Source: Hydractinia symbiolongicarpus (lineage: Eukaryota > Cnidaria > Hydrozoa > Anthoathecata > Hydractiniidae). Taken from it: a DNA stretch of 64,000 nucleotides. This document shows, piece by piece, positions 48,226 through 60,057 of the stretch (positions within the stretch are counted from its first letter, which is position 1; the number at the start of each line of letters is the position of its first letter). The notes below the pieces were generated by a model. It had not been told where the DNA came from and made no database searches. It saw only the letters and a program-made list of their open reading frames with translations. A program made the position numbers and the translations under genes. The stretch covers positions 20,051,501 through 20,115,500 of the forward strand of contig NC_079878.1 in NCBI RefSeq assembly GCF_029227915.1, written 5' to 3'.

Positions 48226-50945
48226 TTATTTTCTTCTTATCTTCATCTCAATGCTTTTTAAATATGTAGCTTTGACATTGATTAAACCTTGCAAAAGCCG
48301 TTGGTGAGGTTGTTGATGGCCTTTACTGTAGATCTGCTTGAACTCGTAAGGTTTGTTAGGAGTGTACTGGTAGTAAGACGAAGTGAACCAAAAGCCGCCA
48401 TACGTCAAAGCGTAGTTGCTGCCTGTTGCGTCATTATCGTTGTCATAAGTTGAAAATTTTGCACCATTTGAGTATTTCAACCAGTCTCCTCCATCACCTG
48501 AATATATAATGGTAAAAACATTCCTCTTCTTCTAGAGGTTTAGAAATTACAAAAAACATGCCCGAATTTTGTTAAAACCTAACTGAAGACTCCATAGAAA
48601 ATATAACAGTTTTTATTTTGTTTTAAATATTCTTGATAATTAGCTCCTAATCTTTAGAGGCGTAGCTACCACAATTTGTGCATCTTATAAAACCGATGAT
48701 GTAATGCATTTTACAAAAAAAAAAATGATTTAACTTGATGCCTGTAGTATTTGATAAAAGAACACTTTCCGTGCAAAGTAACATTTTGATTATCCGTTAA
48801 GAATAAGCCTTTTGGAGAGCATGTAAAATACAAAAATATATTCGCTTTAATTTGGCAAAAACTCTTAAAGGAGAGAATATAGTACAAAAAAATTAATTTC
48901 AGTGACTTTGGATTTCTTGATTTCAGAAATTTTTGTATCAATCACAATAAAATTGTTTCACCTCATGGTCCCGTGCGCATGTACAAAAATCGTATAATTT
49001 TGGGAAACTATTGAATACAAGTCATTCGTATCTCCATAATCAAAAGGGAATATTTATCAATCAGCATGTTACTTACCACTGTAGCCAGCAGTCTTCAGTC
49101 GGTATTTGGTTGATTCATCTCCGATTTCAAACAATCCATATTTTATTCTATATCCTTTATTATTCATGTCAATGATTTCAATCCACATCTCAGTTCCTCT
49201 TCTGTCGTCATAAAGTTGTGTAAGATATATCTGTTCAAGTCCCAGCCAGAATTCATGTTGTAAATTACCAAACCCGTTCTTATAAGCTAACCAATCACGC
49301 TGGAAGTTGACTCGACCAGTCAATCGTCTTTGGATCATAATCCAACCTTAACATAGATAATACGTTTAAAATGCCTTTGATAAACTCCCTGAAAGTGTAG
49401 TAGGTTCGTGCACGGCTCTCAGTTCTGGGAAGTGCGGTTCGGATCCTGGTATCTTAATAGTACGAAAAGTAGCTTTACTTCATTTTAACGGCTGAAGGTG
49501 CTATGTCATATTAATCATACAGAAGTAACCTCTTCTTTATTGGTTTTATAAAGCAAAATCATGCGATATTTGTTAAGAAAATAGTAAAACAAAATACCTC
49601 CTCCGTCAGTGTTCATATCACACCATACAGGAAATGGAGAGGTGTCTCCTGGATTGATTAAATAAACTCCATCTGAGGATTGCGAGTTGGTTTTGTGTTG
49701 GCGACAATCTCGTGCAGGTGGTACTAAAAAAATTACATTAACTATTTTAATCTATTGTTAGAAAGAGGCAGAATTGTATATATTCTATGTACATACAAGC
49801 AGCTCCCTGACACAAATTAAAATGCAAATAAATAAACGGGGACGGATAAATATACTTACCAATTTTCAGAAATGCAAATCTCAAAAGAATAAAAATAAAT
49901 AAACGGACAAGATCTTAAACGGCAACAAAAAGACACGTACGTTTTTGACAATCACAGTAGTAATCACGACCATAAAACTCATCGTCATAGTTTTTTTCCT
50001 TGCACTCACATTTACCACAGACATAAGCAAGATCATTGCAGACAGAGTAACGCTGAATATAAAACAAAAATTAGTTAACAGCATATAGGGGTTTTAATAT
50101 TATTAAAAGTGGTGCAAGGCCAAGCTAGTTAGATGACATTCTAGGAAGCTTAATCTTCCGAACGCATCACTGGCGTTGTGGCAAGCACTAATTGCTGTAC
50201 GCACTATTTTTGTGTAAAAAGGAAAAACTTATTGTACTACTGTTTTTACAACAACCATTATGATAATAGCATTAAAGATAAAATAACAAAATGGTGTAAA
50301 CAAGCTACAAAGTTCTAGATTCTTGTAAGGAGACCTTGGAATCTATTGAATCTGTTGTTCCACGCGCCTTGATGGCACCTTCAATAATTCTTCCTACTTC
50401 CTATAAAGGAAAAAAAAAATGTCAGCCTTAAAAAGTCAACGTTGTATATAATTTATAAAAATGTACGTAAATAATAAATAATTATTTATATAACCTCTGG
50501 AGAAACGTACGAACCACTGCTTGGTCCTTCGTCTCCTCTTTGTCCTTTAGGACCAACGTCTCCATCTGGACCTTTTGGACCTGGAGCACCTGGCTTGCCA
50601 TCTATACCATCCCGTCCTGGAGGTCCAGCTGGACCAGTAGGAACCTTTGGCATTTTTCCGGAATAACTGTAAGCCTATGTTATATTAAATAAAATTTAAT
50701 TCAAAGTTGTTCTATTTCCTCAAACATGGCAGAGTGTGCATTTAATATTTTTGGAAAAGTTGAAGAATTTGTTATGGTATTATTATAGAAATCAGTCTTA
50801 CACCATCTCGTCCATTACGCCCATGTCTGCCATCTCTGCCATCTGCTCCATTTTTACCATCAATACATTTCGTGCATACAGGTTCTGCTGCAATTGAAAG
50901 ACATGGAAGAAGAAGAAGACATAAAAAGTAAAAGAACCCCTTCAT
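48226..50945 (-). CDS. Secreted collagen-FReD protein, array gene D (divergent)
   Basis: Seven exons: 50802-50945, 50495-50674, 50335-50400, 49941-50052, 49598-49723, 49077-49346 and 48226-48497, giving 389 residues. Signal peptide about 1-20. Collagen stalk in exons 1-2, including GQRGDEG (RGD). Exon 3 is short (22 codons, [14 protein letters not shown]). The six-Cys module (131-167) is one residue shorter and reads CGKCEC...YYCDCQ. The FReD has [27 protein letters not shown] and DNDND. The tail is [12 protein letters not shown] rather than the FWHG of genes A-C, and it ends IRRK. It is the most diverged paralogue, and no CCAAT-like site was found before it. The donor after exon 1 could also be read two bases earlier; phase conservation decides for GTAAGA. 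Confidence 0.92.
49398..49456 (+). repeat. tRNA-like SINE head fragment in a gene D intron
   Basis: GGTTCGGATCC at 49436-49446 is a strong pol III B-box match, followed by TGGTATCTT. An upstream A-box-like TAGTAGGTTCG is at 49399. The cloverleaf does not fold well, so I call it a SINE head rather than a tRNA. Confidence 0.35.
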
Positions 50946-53265
50946 GATGACGAAAATTTTTTCACTTAATGTTTTTTGACTTTAACTAAAAATCAAAAAA
51001 ACGTTTTTTTTTTGTTCACGAGCGTGTGGGTTATTTACCATTCTTTCGATAATTCCTTTGAGTTTCCAAGGCGATATTTCATTAAATTAAAATATCATTT
51101 CACACGCAGTTAAAACGATATTTCCTGATCTGTCAGGTAAATAAAAAATTTGTAAAGACTTTCAAAAAGTTTATTAGCTACGTTATTGTTTTTTTTTTCT
51201 TTTCTAAAAAGAAAGAAAAGGTTCCTTTAAAACATATTATAACCTATTTCTGAAAATCAGAAAGGCATAAGTGAGCCAGAATATTTTTGTACGTTTTTTT
51301 ATTACTTAAATTAAATTTGCACTCAAGAAAAAAAATCGATCGAAATGGAACGGAACGAGAAAAATATTTTAATTTAGTTAGCTATCTGCTAATTATTCTT
51401 TTGTTTTTAAAATTATTTTTCTTTTCGTTCTTGTCCGTAAGAAAAGTATAAGTGATTTCAATTTTCAGTCTTCGATTGGAACGGATCATTCAGAATTCAG
51501 AGATATATAAAGGTTCAATTCGAATCAATTCGATCCGTTCCATTTTATTATTTGATTAAGAGGACACGTGACTTATGGCTCAATCAAATATTTAAACCCA
51601 GAAAGAAAATAATATATAACAGGAAGTTCTTTAAATATTAGCAAATCCAAGCATAGCAATTAAGATGTTCGTATAAAAAATGTGTATGTATCTTTTTCTC
51701 AGGAAACTTGGAAGGTCCAACATAACTTTTAATTAGACTCCAGCTTCAAAAGTTACCTGAGTTTTGACGTATTCTAATATTACCAGTAATTGTATGGTGT
51801 AATTTGCGATTGATTTTTGTTGAAAAGGTTTTAAAAGCGAATTTTTTGGTAGGAGTGAGTTTGTGGCAGAAAACAAAAATAAAAAATATGGCTTCTATAA
51901 ACTATAAAAAGGGGTGATAAATTGACCTTAACATCATGCAATTTCGAGCTCATTAAATGATTTAAATGAGGTGTTACAAAAATGTAATTAGGATTTTAAA
52001 GATATTTCTGTAACACTTTTTCTGAAAGAGGAATCAATTAATAAAATATTACCGACTTTCTTACAGCGGACTGGGCACTAGGGGCGAATATTTCATAATG
52101 GTACTCGAACTTAGGTCCTTTAGTCATATGACAAAATATATTGAATGAAGAAAACGAAGAAGAGTTATAAAGAAAACGCGATACCTACCCAAATATAAAT
52201 TGTTAAATTCCCATATAAAGCAATTAAAATATATTTTAATTTGGCCCTATATCTTTTGTTCAATAATAAAATTCATATAATTCGTATAATACTGGTAATA
52301 ATATTTAATACCGGTCCGCCGTGGCAGAAGAAAATTGCTTTCAAACTTTTGTCCGTTTTGAACTGGACTTAAATTATTATTGCCTGGATTTTCAAAATTT
52401 ATGTTGAATAAATTTTCAAACATATCTTATTATTTTCTTGTGAATTTTCAATATCTGTTTTGTGCACCTTTACAACATTTAGTCAGGAATGCTTCTCGGG
52501 AAGAAAGTACACAAGGACGCCGCTGTTTTGTTTGTACCTAGTTTTCCATTTTTTATGACATTTACATAGTCTTCCTATTGAAATATTACTTCAAGAGGTT
52601 TTTCAAGGATTTTTGAGACTGGTGTGGGTTTTTAGTTGTTTTCCTACTAGTTAGGAAAGGTCTTTAACAAGATAATAGCAAGCTAACTAAGCTAATAGCT
52701 AGCTACCTGAGTGTTGGGACAATAAAAAAATTTCATTGCATGTCATATCTGAAACATTTAAATTGTTCAAGTTTCATTTCGGTTTTATAATCACCGTTCG
52801 AAGTTCTCACATATCATTTTTTGTGTACATATGAGCTGGTATGTAAATTCCTCCCTCAGTCTGCAAAGTACACATTTTAATGATGGAACATGCCTAAAAC
52901 GTGAAAAAAGTTTTTATCATTGTCATAGTTAGCAGAAGCTAATGCATTTTCATAATTTCAATGATACGTATTTGTAATTTAGGAGTTGATCTGCGAAATA
53001 TTTTATCAGTCCGGAAAATACACTTTTTTGTCAATTTTATGTGAATATTTATAAACAATAATACTAATTATTCTGATCGGGTTCAACGCCCGTCATGTTA
53101 AGAAAAATTTAAACTGGCAACCGAGATTGTTTGACTTTTATTTTTGGCTAGAAAATTCTGAATTTTGACAATTTCTGAGATTTAGCGGCCTGACATATTC
53201 CTTATACATGAGTATTTTTCTACTTATTGCACTTTCTACTGATTCCAAGAAACTTACATTACATA
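50946..53265. other. Gene-free stretch upstream of the FReD array
   Basis: The word TGGAACGGA occurs at 51344 and 51476 and, on the other strand, near 51534-51542. The outer copies form an imperfect inverted repeat. No gene was seen. Confidence 0.4.
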
Positions 53266-54886
53266 CCGTAAACACTCGATTTACCGCCCCGGGCGCTTCT
53301 TTAAGAATTTAACTTTTAGGGAAGACGCTTATTCGAGAGGGGCGCTAAAACAAGAGATGCGCCTATAAAAAAACTCTATTTGGGTCATGTAGAAAGTTTC
53401 TTTTTAGGAGCAATGAGGGTAGTAAAATGATAAAACAGAAGACATATGTTGAGACTCTAAAAATAATGATTTTAATCGTAAACATTTGTATAACAAATGT
53501 CCTCTACATTAATAACATCGTCCTCGAAGTCGTCATCGTACAATTTAAAAACTTCGTTTGCCGCCTCTTCTACGTCCGAATCAGTTACACTATGCAATTA
53601 AAAAGGATTAGTTTCATCCTCCGTCTCCTGTAACACCTGCATTTGAGTTTTGAGCATTTCTTTGCCCGCTGCACAAGGTTATAATTCCTTAAAACAATGA
53701 ATAGCATCATTTTCAGAGCCAGCAACTTTTACATTCAGTGCATATGACTTAAATGATCGTTTAATAGTATCAGCTGATAAGGATGACCACGATTCTAGAA
53801 CCCATTTAACGATACGTCTACGAGGTAGTGCCTTAAGGTTGCCTTCAACGATTTCTGACCCTAAAAATGTCTTACCGAAAGAGAATCTTCCTAAAACCTT
53901 TTTAGTGTAATCAAAGTCTATTTAGTATTTATTCGGCCATTTGATGATGAATCTATTACACGTGTTTTGTATTTGTTGTTAAGTGCTTTTGACTTTGTTT
54001 AACTTTGTTCCATCTGCTTTTGCTGTTAGGCAGACGGATACTCGCGATTTTTCATGGCCAGTAGTTTTCATGGTAACAGTCTTATTACCTGATTTATGCA
54101 CTGTTGTATCAGATACCATATCTGACCAAAAAGGCGCTTCATCCATTGCTACGATATTTGACGGTGAATAATCATACTTAAAAAAGTCGAGTTTGGAGTA
54201 TGTAAGACACAAGCTCATCGATCACTTTTGATGGATCTTTTTGAGGGACAGGGGTTTCTTGTCTCAAAGATGGCCTATTCTGCAACCACTCGCACTTGCT
54301 ACAAATGTTTTACTATTTTCTGATTCATTTTCTTTTGCTTTCTCGTTACATATAAAAAAAATTTCATTAGTTTCTAGAAACTCGAAGTCCTTTACCCCGT
54401 CTATTGTAAATCCACTGAACTAGCACTTCTTTCGTTTGCTCATCGAGAGGTTAACGTCCGGCATCGTCTAATCGTTTCCTTTTTAAACCTTGATCTTTCT
54501 TTCGTAAAGATTGCAAACCTTCTTTACACTTTGACCATTCTCTTATTCTCTTTCTATCAACGTTGAACTTTTTGCTTGCTGAAGTTATGCTATGTTCGGC
54601 GTAAGCTACTTATACTATAAGGTATAAATAGATATTCTTTTACCTTTGTGAGAAATGTTTTTCATCCGCAATAATTACGTCACCGAGACAAACTTGAAAT
54701 GTTTCTTCATAGAGCTTCAAAAAGTATCTTTATTTCATTTCACTGATCTATTTTAAACGTTCTTCACAGACGACGATAATTATCACATAGTATAATACCC
54801 ATAAGTTAGAGTGTTTTTATTGATGTTTAAATGATAAAACTATGACCTAACTTATGCCTTGATTTTTAAGTTTTAAGTTCGACGTA
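53266..54886. mobile_element. pogo/Tigger-family element, one end recognised
   Basis: The left end CCGTAAACACTCGATTTACC follows TA (53264-53265) and continues GCCCCGGGCGC. It resembles the left end of the neighbouring element at 54887 (CCGTATTTTCTCAATTAAAC, then GCCCCGGGCG) in the same orientation. Between them lies a minus-strand transposase relic. Its own right end was not found, so it may be truncated, or the two may form one composite with a shared right end at 55750. Confidence 0.6.
53400..54610 (-). pseudogene. pogo/Tigger DDE transposase relic
   Basis: Minus-strand pieces appear in the expected order. A CENP-B/pogo-like helix-turn-helix region at about 54600-54430 contains KKFNVDRKRIREW and QPLDE-type sequence. 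The first part of the DDE domain at 54218-53979 has VAMDEAPFWSDM and TTGHEKSRVSVCL, both characteristic of pogo transposases. A C-terminal part at about 53840-53660 has RRRIVKWVLESWSSL and ends PCAAG. Several stops and frameshifts separate the pieces and the middle of the catalytic domain is not readable, so it is dead. Confidence 0.8.
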
Positions 54887-55750
54887 CCGTATTTTCTCAA
54901 TTAAACGCCCCGGGCGTTTATAAAATTTTTATTTACATTTTAAGGGGGGTTTATTGAAAAGGGGCGTTAAAAAGAGAGGGGCGTTTATTTCAAAAGTCAA
55001 TTTTTTTATCAGGAAAAATATTATTTACAAATCTTCTATATCTATAAAATCATCGCCCAGATCATCAACATCGATTAGGTTGTCTTCGATGTTCGCTTCT
55101 TCAATGTCCGAACCGTTTGATGTTTGGAACGGGTTTATATAAAAAAAATCAGCATCCTTCAATAGCTTCATCTGATCCTTCAGAACAGCAGAACAAGGCG
55201 CGCTGGAGAGGTACTTGTAGCCAACCGACCAGAAGCGACCAGATGATGTTAGCATATACAAAACGAAGGAGGACGAAAAGAGGGAGTTGGTTGGTCATGT
55301 CTCAGTGGAGTTATCGAGTCTGATTTATCATTTTTTAAACGCTAATCTGGAGAACAAATTGACCGTTAAAGTAAACGTGAAGTTTGATTGGTCGTTCCTG
55401 CTAAATTCAACGCTTTGACAAAGGACAAAAGAACAGCCATTGTGCTGGATAGAGATATTTCTATGCGTAAACAACGATACAATGCTTTATTGGAACTTAA
55501 ATATCAAGAAAAATAACTGCATCATATGTTTCCTGTTTATAATTTATAAATTTTATACATAATGTTGTTCAATAGAAATAAAAAGGTAATTGACGGTCAA
55601 ACTCGTTTATTTGATTCCAGGAATATCTGACAAGTTTTTTTTATTAATTCTAATAAGTTTTGAAGAACATACGGGGCGTTTATTACAGGGAGGGCGTTTA
55701 TTAGAGAGTTGTGCTTAAAAGGGAGCGGGCGTTTATTGGAGAAAATACGG
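54887..55750. mobile_element. TA-flanked pogo-like deletion derivative
   Basis: The ends are inverted: CCGTATTTTCTCAATTAAAC at 54887 and, reading inward from 55750, CCGTATTTTCTCCAATAAAC. TA lies outside both (54885-54886 and 55751-55752). Subterminal GGGCGTTTAT words repeat near both ends and are probable transposase-binding sites. At 864 bp it keeps both ends and a fragment of transposase. Confidence 0.8.
55025..55261 (-). pseudogene. Transposase C-terminal fragment in the pogo derivative
   Basis: The frame contains CSAVLKDQMKLL, NPFQTSNGSD and the acidic end DDLGDDFIDIEDL. These correspond to the PCAAG and acidic-tail parts of the neighbouring transposase. The catalytic and DNA-binding regions are gone, so no activity is expected. 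Confidence 0.6.
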
Positions 55751-55993
55751 TAAGTTAAGCTGTATAAACTGAATTTTATTAATTAGTTCAGCTTGTTCTA
55801 TTAAGGGCTTGCCTTACTTATTATGTAAGTTAGGGTTAAGTTAAACACCGATTTAAACAGACTAACGTGAATCCAATTCAAATCAACATCGTCATTGTTT
55901 GTGTATTTGCGTACATGAAACTCTATTGTTTTTGAAAGAAAAGAGCTGCGTAAACAAAAATATGAAAACATTTGGAAAAGTTTATGGTTCAAG

Positions 55994-56886
55994 ATGGCGG
56001 AATTGCACATGTCCCAACAAAATATGGTAAGTAAAGATATCTCTTGTTGCGTATTAATTATTTCTTTTTCATCGTACAGCAGTTAAATAAATATATAAAG
56101 TTTTTTTCTTTACTTTCGATTAGTAGGATACAGAAGAAGACGATCTCAGTAAAAGTTCAGATAAAAGTGAAGATAATGTTGATGATGAAATACCGGTTAA
56201 AGGGCTGTGTTCAAGAGACCGAAAAAAAGGTAAAAAAGGAAGAAGATTGCAATGGCAAGAACATCTAGTTGATGACCTCGTTGACGTAATTTTGGAAAAC
56301 GACAAGTACAAGGAAAAACTGTTACTGACAAATGTAAAAAATGTTACGACAAAGTTATTGGAGAGTTAAAAGAAAAATGTAACGAAAGAGATGAAGAATT
56401 TCCCTTTAAGGTTGCACAAACCCGGCAGAAGTGTAAATGTTGCATTAATATCTGTAGAGATGCGGTGATGAAGTAAAACTATCATCAGGCATCAAACATT
56501 TCCAAGAAGATAAAGAATTGGAAAGTTGTTTTAATAAATTGTTACCTATTATTAGTTCGATGGACAATTGTCAACCAGAACAGTCTATTTAACCAGGAGG
56601 AAAATCCCTTGAAACTAATGGTGGAGAAGCTAATCCTGAAGAAATTCATGATGTTTGTGAAGAAGGAACTCCAAGCTTCTCCTCAAGTTCCTGTGATGGA
56701 GCATCAATTGGAAAAAGGAAATATGTACCTATACAAACCAGTAGAAAAAAATCCAGAGGTCCAACCGAGAATCTGTTTACTGAAATGAAAGAAACAATAA
56801 ATACACTCACAACACTACCTTCAGAAGCTTTATCTAAAGAAATATTAGACTTTTTAAAGGAAGAAAGTCAAAAGCAAGCTGCCTAA
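55994..56886 (+). pseudogene. Myb/SANT-like domain gene, frameshifted
   Basis: Exon 1 (55994-56026, starting MAELHMSQQN) ends at a good GTAAGT donor. Exon 2 resumes in phase at 56127 with an acidic stretch, then GRRLQWQEHLVDDLVDVILE, the start of a Myb/SANT- or MADF-like helical DNA-binding region. A shift near 56330 leads to KCYDKVIGELKEKC and EEFPFKVAQTRQKCKCC, a second near 56475 to SSGIKHFQEDKELESCFNKL and CQPEQSI, then a stop (about 56590) and a linker. The last piece has SRKKSRGPTENLFTEMKET and a helical end. I recall similar lineage-expanded, transposon-associated proteins in cnidarians. The order of parts is intact, so decay looks recent. Confidence 0.6.
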
Positions 56887-57839
56887 GATGACGCATTTTT
56901 AACAAAAATGGGTGCATTAGTTCAACAACCACAGCCCATAGTCTCTCTCATAACCCATAGTTAAAAAAACATGAACAAATCTTTTTACAAAATTTACGTA
57001 TTTTAGTTCATAGAGAATCTTCCTTTTCTTTCCACATTTTCGCAGTCAATACATTTAGAACTTTCAATGCTTGAGATCTTTTGTGTACTTTAAAGTTTGT
57101 TTGATTCGTGGTTCGTAATGCTAAAACATCCCTCACTTCTTCCGGGCTAAGACGTTTATTTGACGCGTGATCCAAAGTTAAATCAAACTTTCTGGGACTA
57201 GATCACCGCGTTCAATACAAAGGTTATAAAGAACAACGCAGGCCAAGCCATATAGTTTGACAGTTTCTTTATCATTTGACTTAAACGAGGCATAAGTTAG
57301 GCTATACGTCTACGAGCTTTGTGTGATCATGCATAAATAAAATTGATAAAATATTTCTGTTATTATCAACTCTAATTTATTATTTCACTAGTCATAACAA
57401 GCATTCAAAAGCAGTTACTATATCATGTACGTAAAATGCAGTTATGGCAAAAAAAAAACTCCTTCTGCAATATTTTTTACCTGACTGATACAAAAAACAC
57501 GGTTAGTATGAAAAAATCCGATGATTTGATTGGTTTACAGCTTATTAAAACAGGGCTTTCTATGAAGCCATACTAACCGGTTTGGGAAACCATGTTGGGA
57601 AACATTTCATTCGACCTTAGTGTACATTTTGATTCAACTGCAGATTTTATCTTTGAAGAAAACACAAATCAAATTAAAGATCAGGAAATATCTGATTTTC
57701 TTCTATCCACGAATACTTTTCTCTGCATGCTTAATTTTAGGCAAATTTCTGTCTGTTGTACTAGGGCCTAGTACGCGTTTCATCTTCATATCAAAAAACG
57801 CTACAGGCCCTGGGTTCGAGGTTGATTCAAAATATTTTG
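56887..57839. other. Gap between two decayed transposon-type genes
   Basis: No coding motif was recognised. A 10-bp inverted pair, GGTTAGTATG and CATACTAACC, lies at about 57500-57581, and a B-box-like GGTTCGAGG at about 57812. Confidence 0.35.
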
Positions 57840-59799
57840 TAGTTTCTTTACGAGGATCCTGAAGATGAAGATGATAGCGAAGATGATCATGACCCGGATA
57901 ATCTAAAAGGGAATATAGGTAACATCTTACAATGAATCAAAAGATGTGCATTCTGAAACGTAAAGTGTGACAAAACGCGGCTTGGATGCAAAACAAGTGT
58001 TCACGTTTTTTTACTGGAAACCAAAATATGTATACATTTGTGAATGTATTTTGTTTGGTTATTTTAGATAAAAAAGGTAGCTTCAGTCATGTACATAAAA
58101 AAACATTGGTATGATCATTCACAACCAGGGTCAAGGCAAAGAAGATGTAATTATAACCGAACATGCCGCAGACGAGGAGGATGACGCAGGAAGTGACGAC
58201 AACGCAGAAATTGCGAATCGCAACCGTTATCAAAAAGTTTTGACATATCAACATAAGGTTCACTCTATTGATTCGCCCTTGATGTAGCTAATTATGCTTC
58301 AATTGAGATTCCAAAAACTTCAAAAACTATTGAGTCAATTGTTTAAAAGTGTTGATAAGAACGTTCCTGACATGCGATATGAATTTTATAATCAATGGCA
58401 AAAAGCTTTACCAGGACCGTCGAAGAAGAGCTGATGTTTTGATCGGGAAGCCTGGACCAACAACAAAAGCTAAAAACACAGAGATGACAGAGATGACAGA
58501 GCTTATAATAAAGCACACAAATAAAAAAATAGATAATCTTACTTGAAATATGTCAGTAGAATCACTTCGCAAAAGTATTGTCATAAAAAGCATCTCGTCA
58601 TTTAAATTCCGCGCATTTATTAGGTTATTATTATATCGTGGACTTTACCAACTGCAACCAGCATTTGCAGGTATGAGATTATTTTTGGATAAATATGGGC
58701 CTCCAATATTTAGCACCACAATGTCACGAAACAGATTTTATTTTTTACTTGCAATTGTGACGTTCGATGACGAAGAAAATCGCGCCGACCGATAGAAGCA
58801 AGATCGCACCTTGTACCCCATGTGGACACAAATTGTATTCAAACAATTTAATTCGAAGAAACCCGCGAAGTATGGTCTATTAATCAAATCAATAACCGCT
58901 GCTCAGTATCTATGTAAAACCTCAGTAGGGTGGTGAGTTTTATCATCCGGTAACCAAAAACGTTACAAGGTATCTTGTTTCGCGGTTAGATGAATAACAA
59001 CCCCTCCAAAGAAGAAACCTGTCTTTTAATCGCCTATACACATCATTTACTCTCACAAAATGGTTGCTCAACGAAAAATATGTAACATGCATTGGTACGT
59101 TGATGGCCAACAGAAAAGGTATACAAGCTGATGTAAAGAAAGTTGAGCACATAGAAATGTTATCCACCGAATTGTATTAGGAAAAGGAAGGAAATCTTGC
59201 TTTAGGCTTGTATGTCGTAAGTTCGTTGACAGAAAAACGTCCTAATGCTTTCAAAGCTAAATCCTATTGGCGGCACAACAAGAACAAACCCGCACTGTAA
59301 AAATCACACGACTTTAAAAAAGGGGGTACTGAGATCGTTGATCAGCAAATGGGATTTTACACCTGCAAGATAAAATCTCGGCGATGGTGATTGGTTGCAT
59401 TTTCCTACAGCTTTGATATGGCTGTGTAAATCCATCAACCTTGTTCACATTGAACAAAAAAATCAGCCCATTGAAACAAGATGCTTTTGAATATAGCATG
59501 GATGTTTTATTAAGCCTTTTGAAGCCTTTTATCTAAGAAAGGAATCAATTAAGTTTATCTTCAATCATAAAAAATAAATTACGTTAGTGCGCAGCATGAG
59601 GAAAGGTGGAAAAGACGAGCGAAACGCCAACAGACAAAGTCAAGCTTTTCCGGAAAGCAAGAGTTGCAAAATTTGCATTGATGCATTAAAAACTGGTGAA
59701 AATCAGATAACGTGTGGAAAATCTCGTTGTCAGCTGTGTGGAAATCATGTGTGCCCGAAACACACCGTTCAGAAATGTGTAGATTGCAGTGACATTTAG
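57840..59799 (+). pseudogene. piggyBac-family transposase relic
   Basis: Ordered pieces of a DDE_Tnp_1_7 transposase are spread over several frames. An acidic N-terminus (EDEDDSEDDHDPDN, then EEDDAGSDD) comes first. A piece at 58420-58540 with IGKPGPTTKAKN follows. At 58550-58795 are FRAFIRLLLYRG, GPPIFSTTMSRNRFYFLL and FDDEENRADR, a signature of the family. Then come SKKPAKYGLLIKS near 58860 and GTLMANRKGIQADVKK near 59095. The C-terminal zinc-finger frame at 59587-59799 has CKICID, CQLCGNHVCPKH and CVDC. At least six shifts or stops make it non-functional. I could not define TTAA-flanked ends. Confidence 0.8.
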
Positions 59800-60057
59800 A
59801 GGGGAAGCCCGGTAAATTTTCAAAATTTTTAAAATCACAATATTACATGTTTTTTTAACAGCCAAAAAAGATTTTTAAGCTAAAAGGTTCTAAAAGTCAT
59901 AAAAAAAAGCAATTTTGCCTCATATCATTTCTAATTTCACTTTATGATATATTTCCGCAACGAGTAGTCTGGACACTAACATTCTTCTGACGTCATTCGT
60001 GACAACAACATTCGGCGCGTTACTTTCTTGCAGTAGTAAACTTATCTTGAAGCAGTT

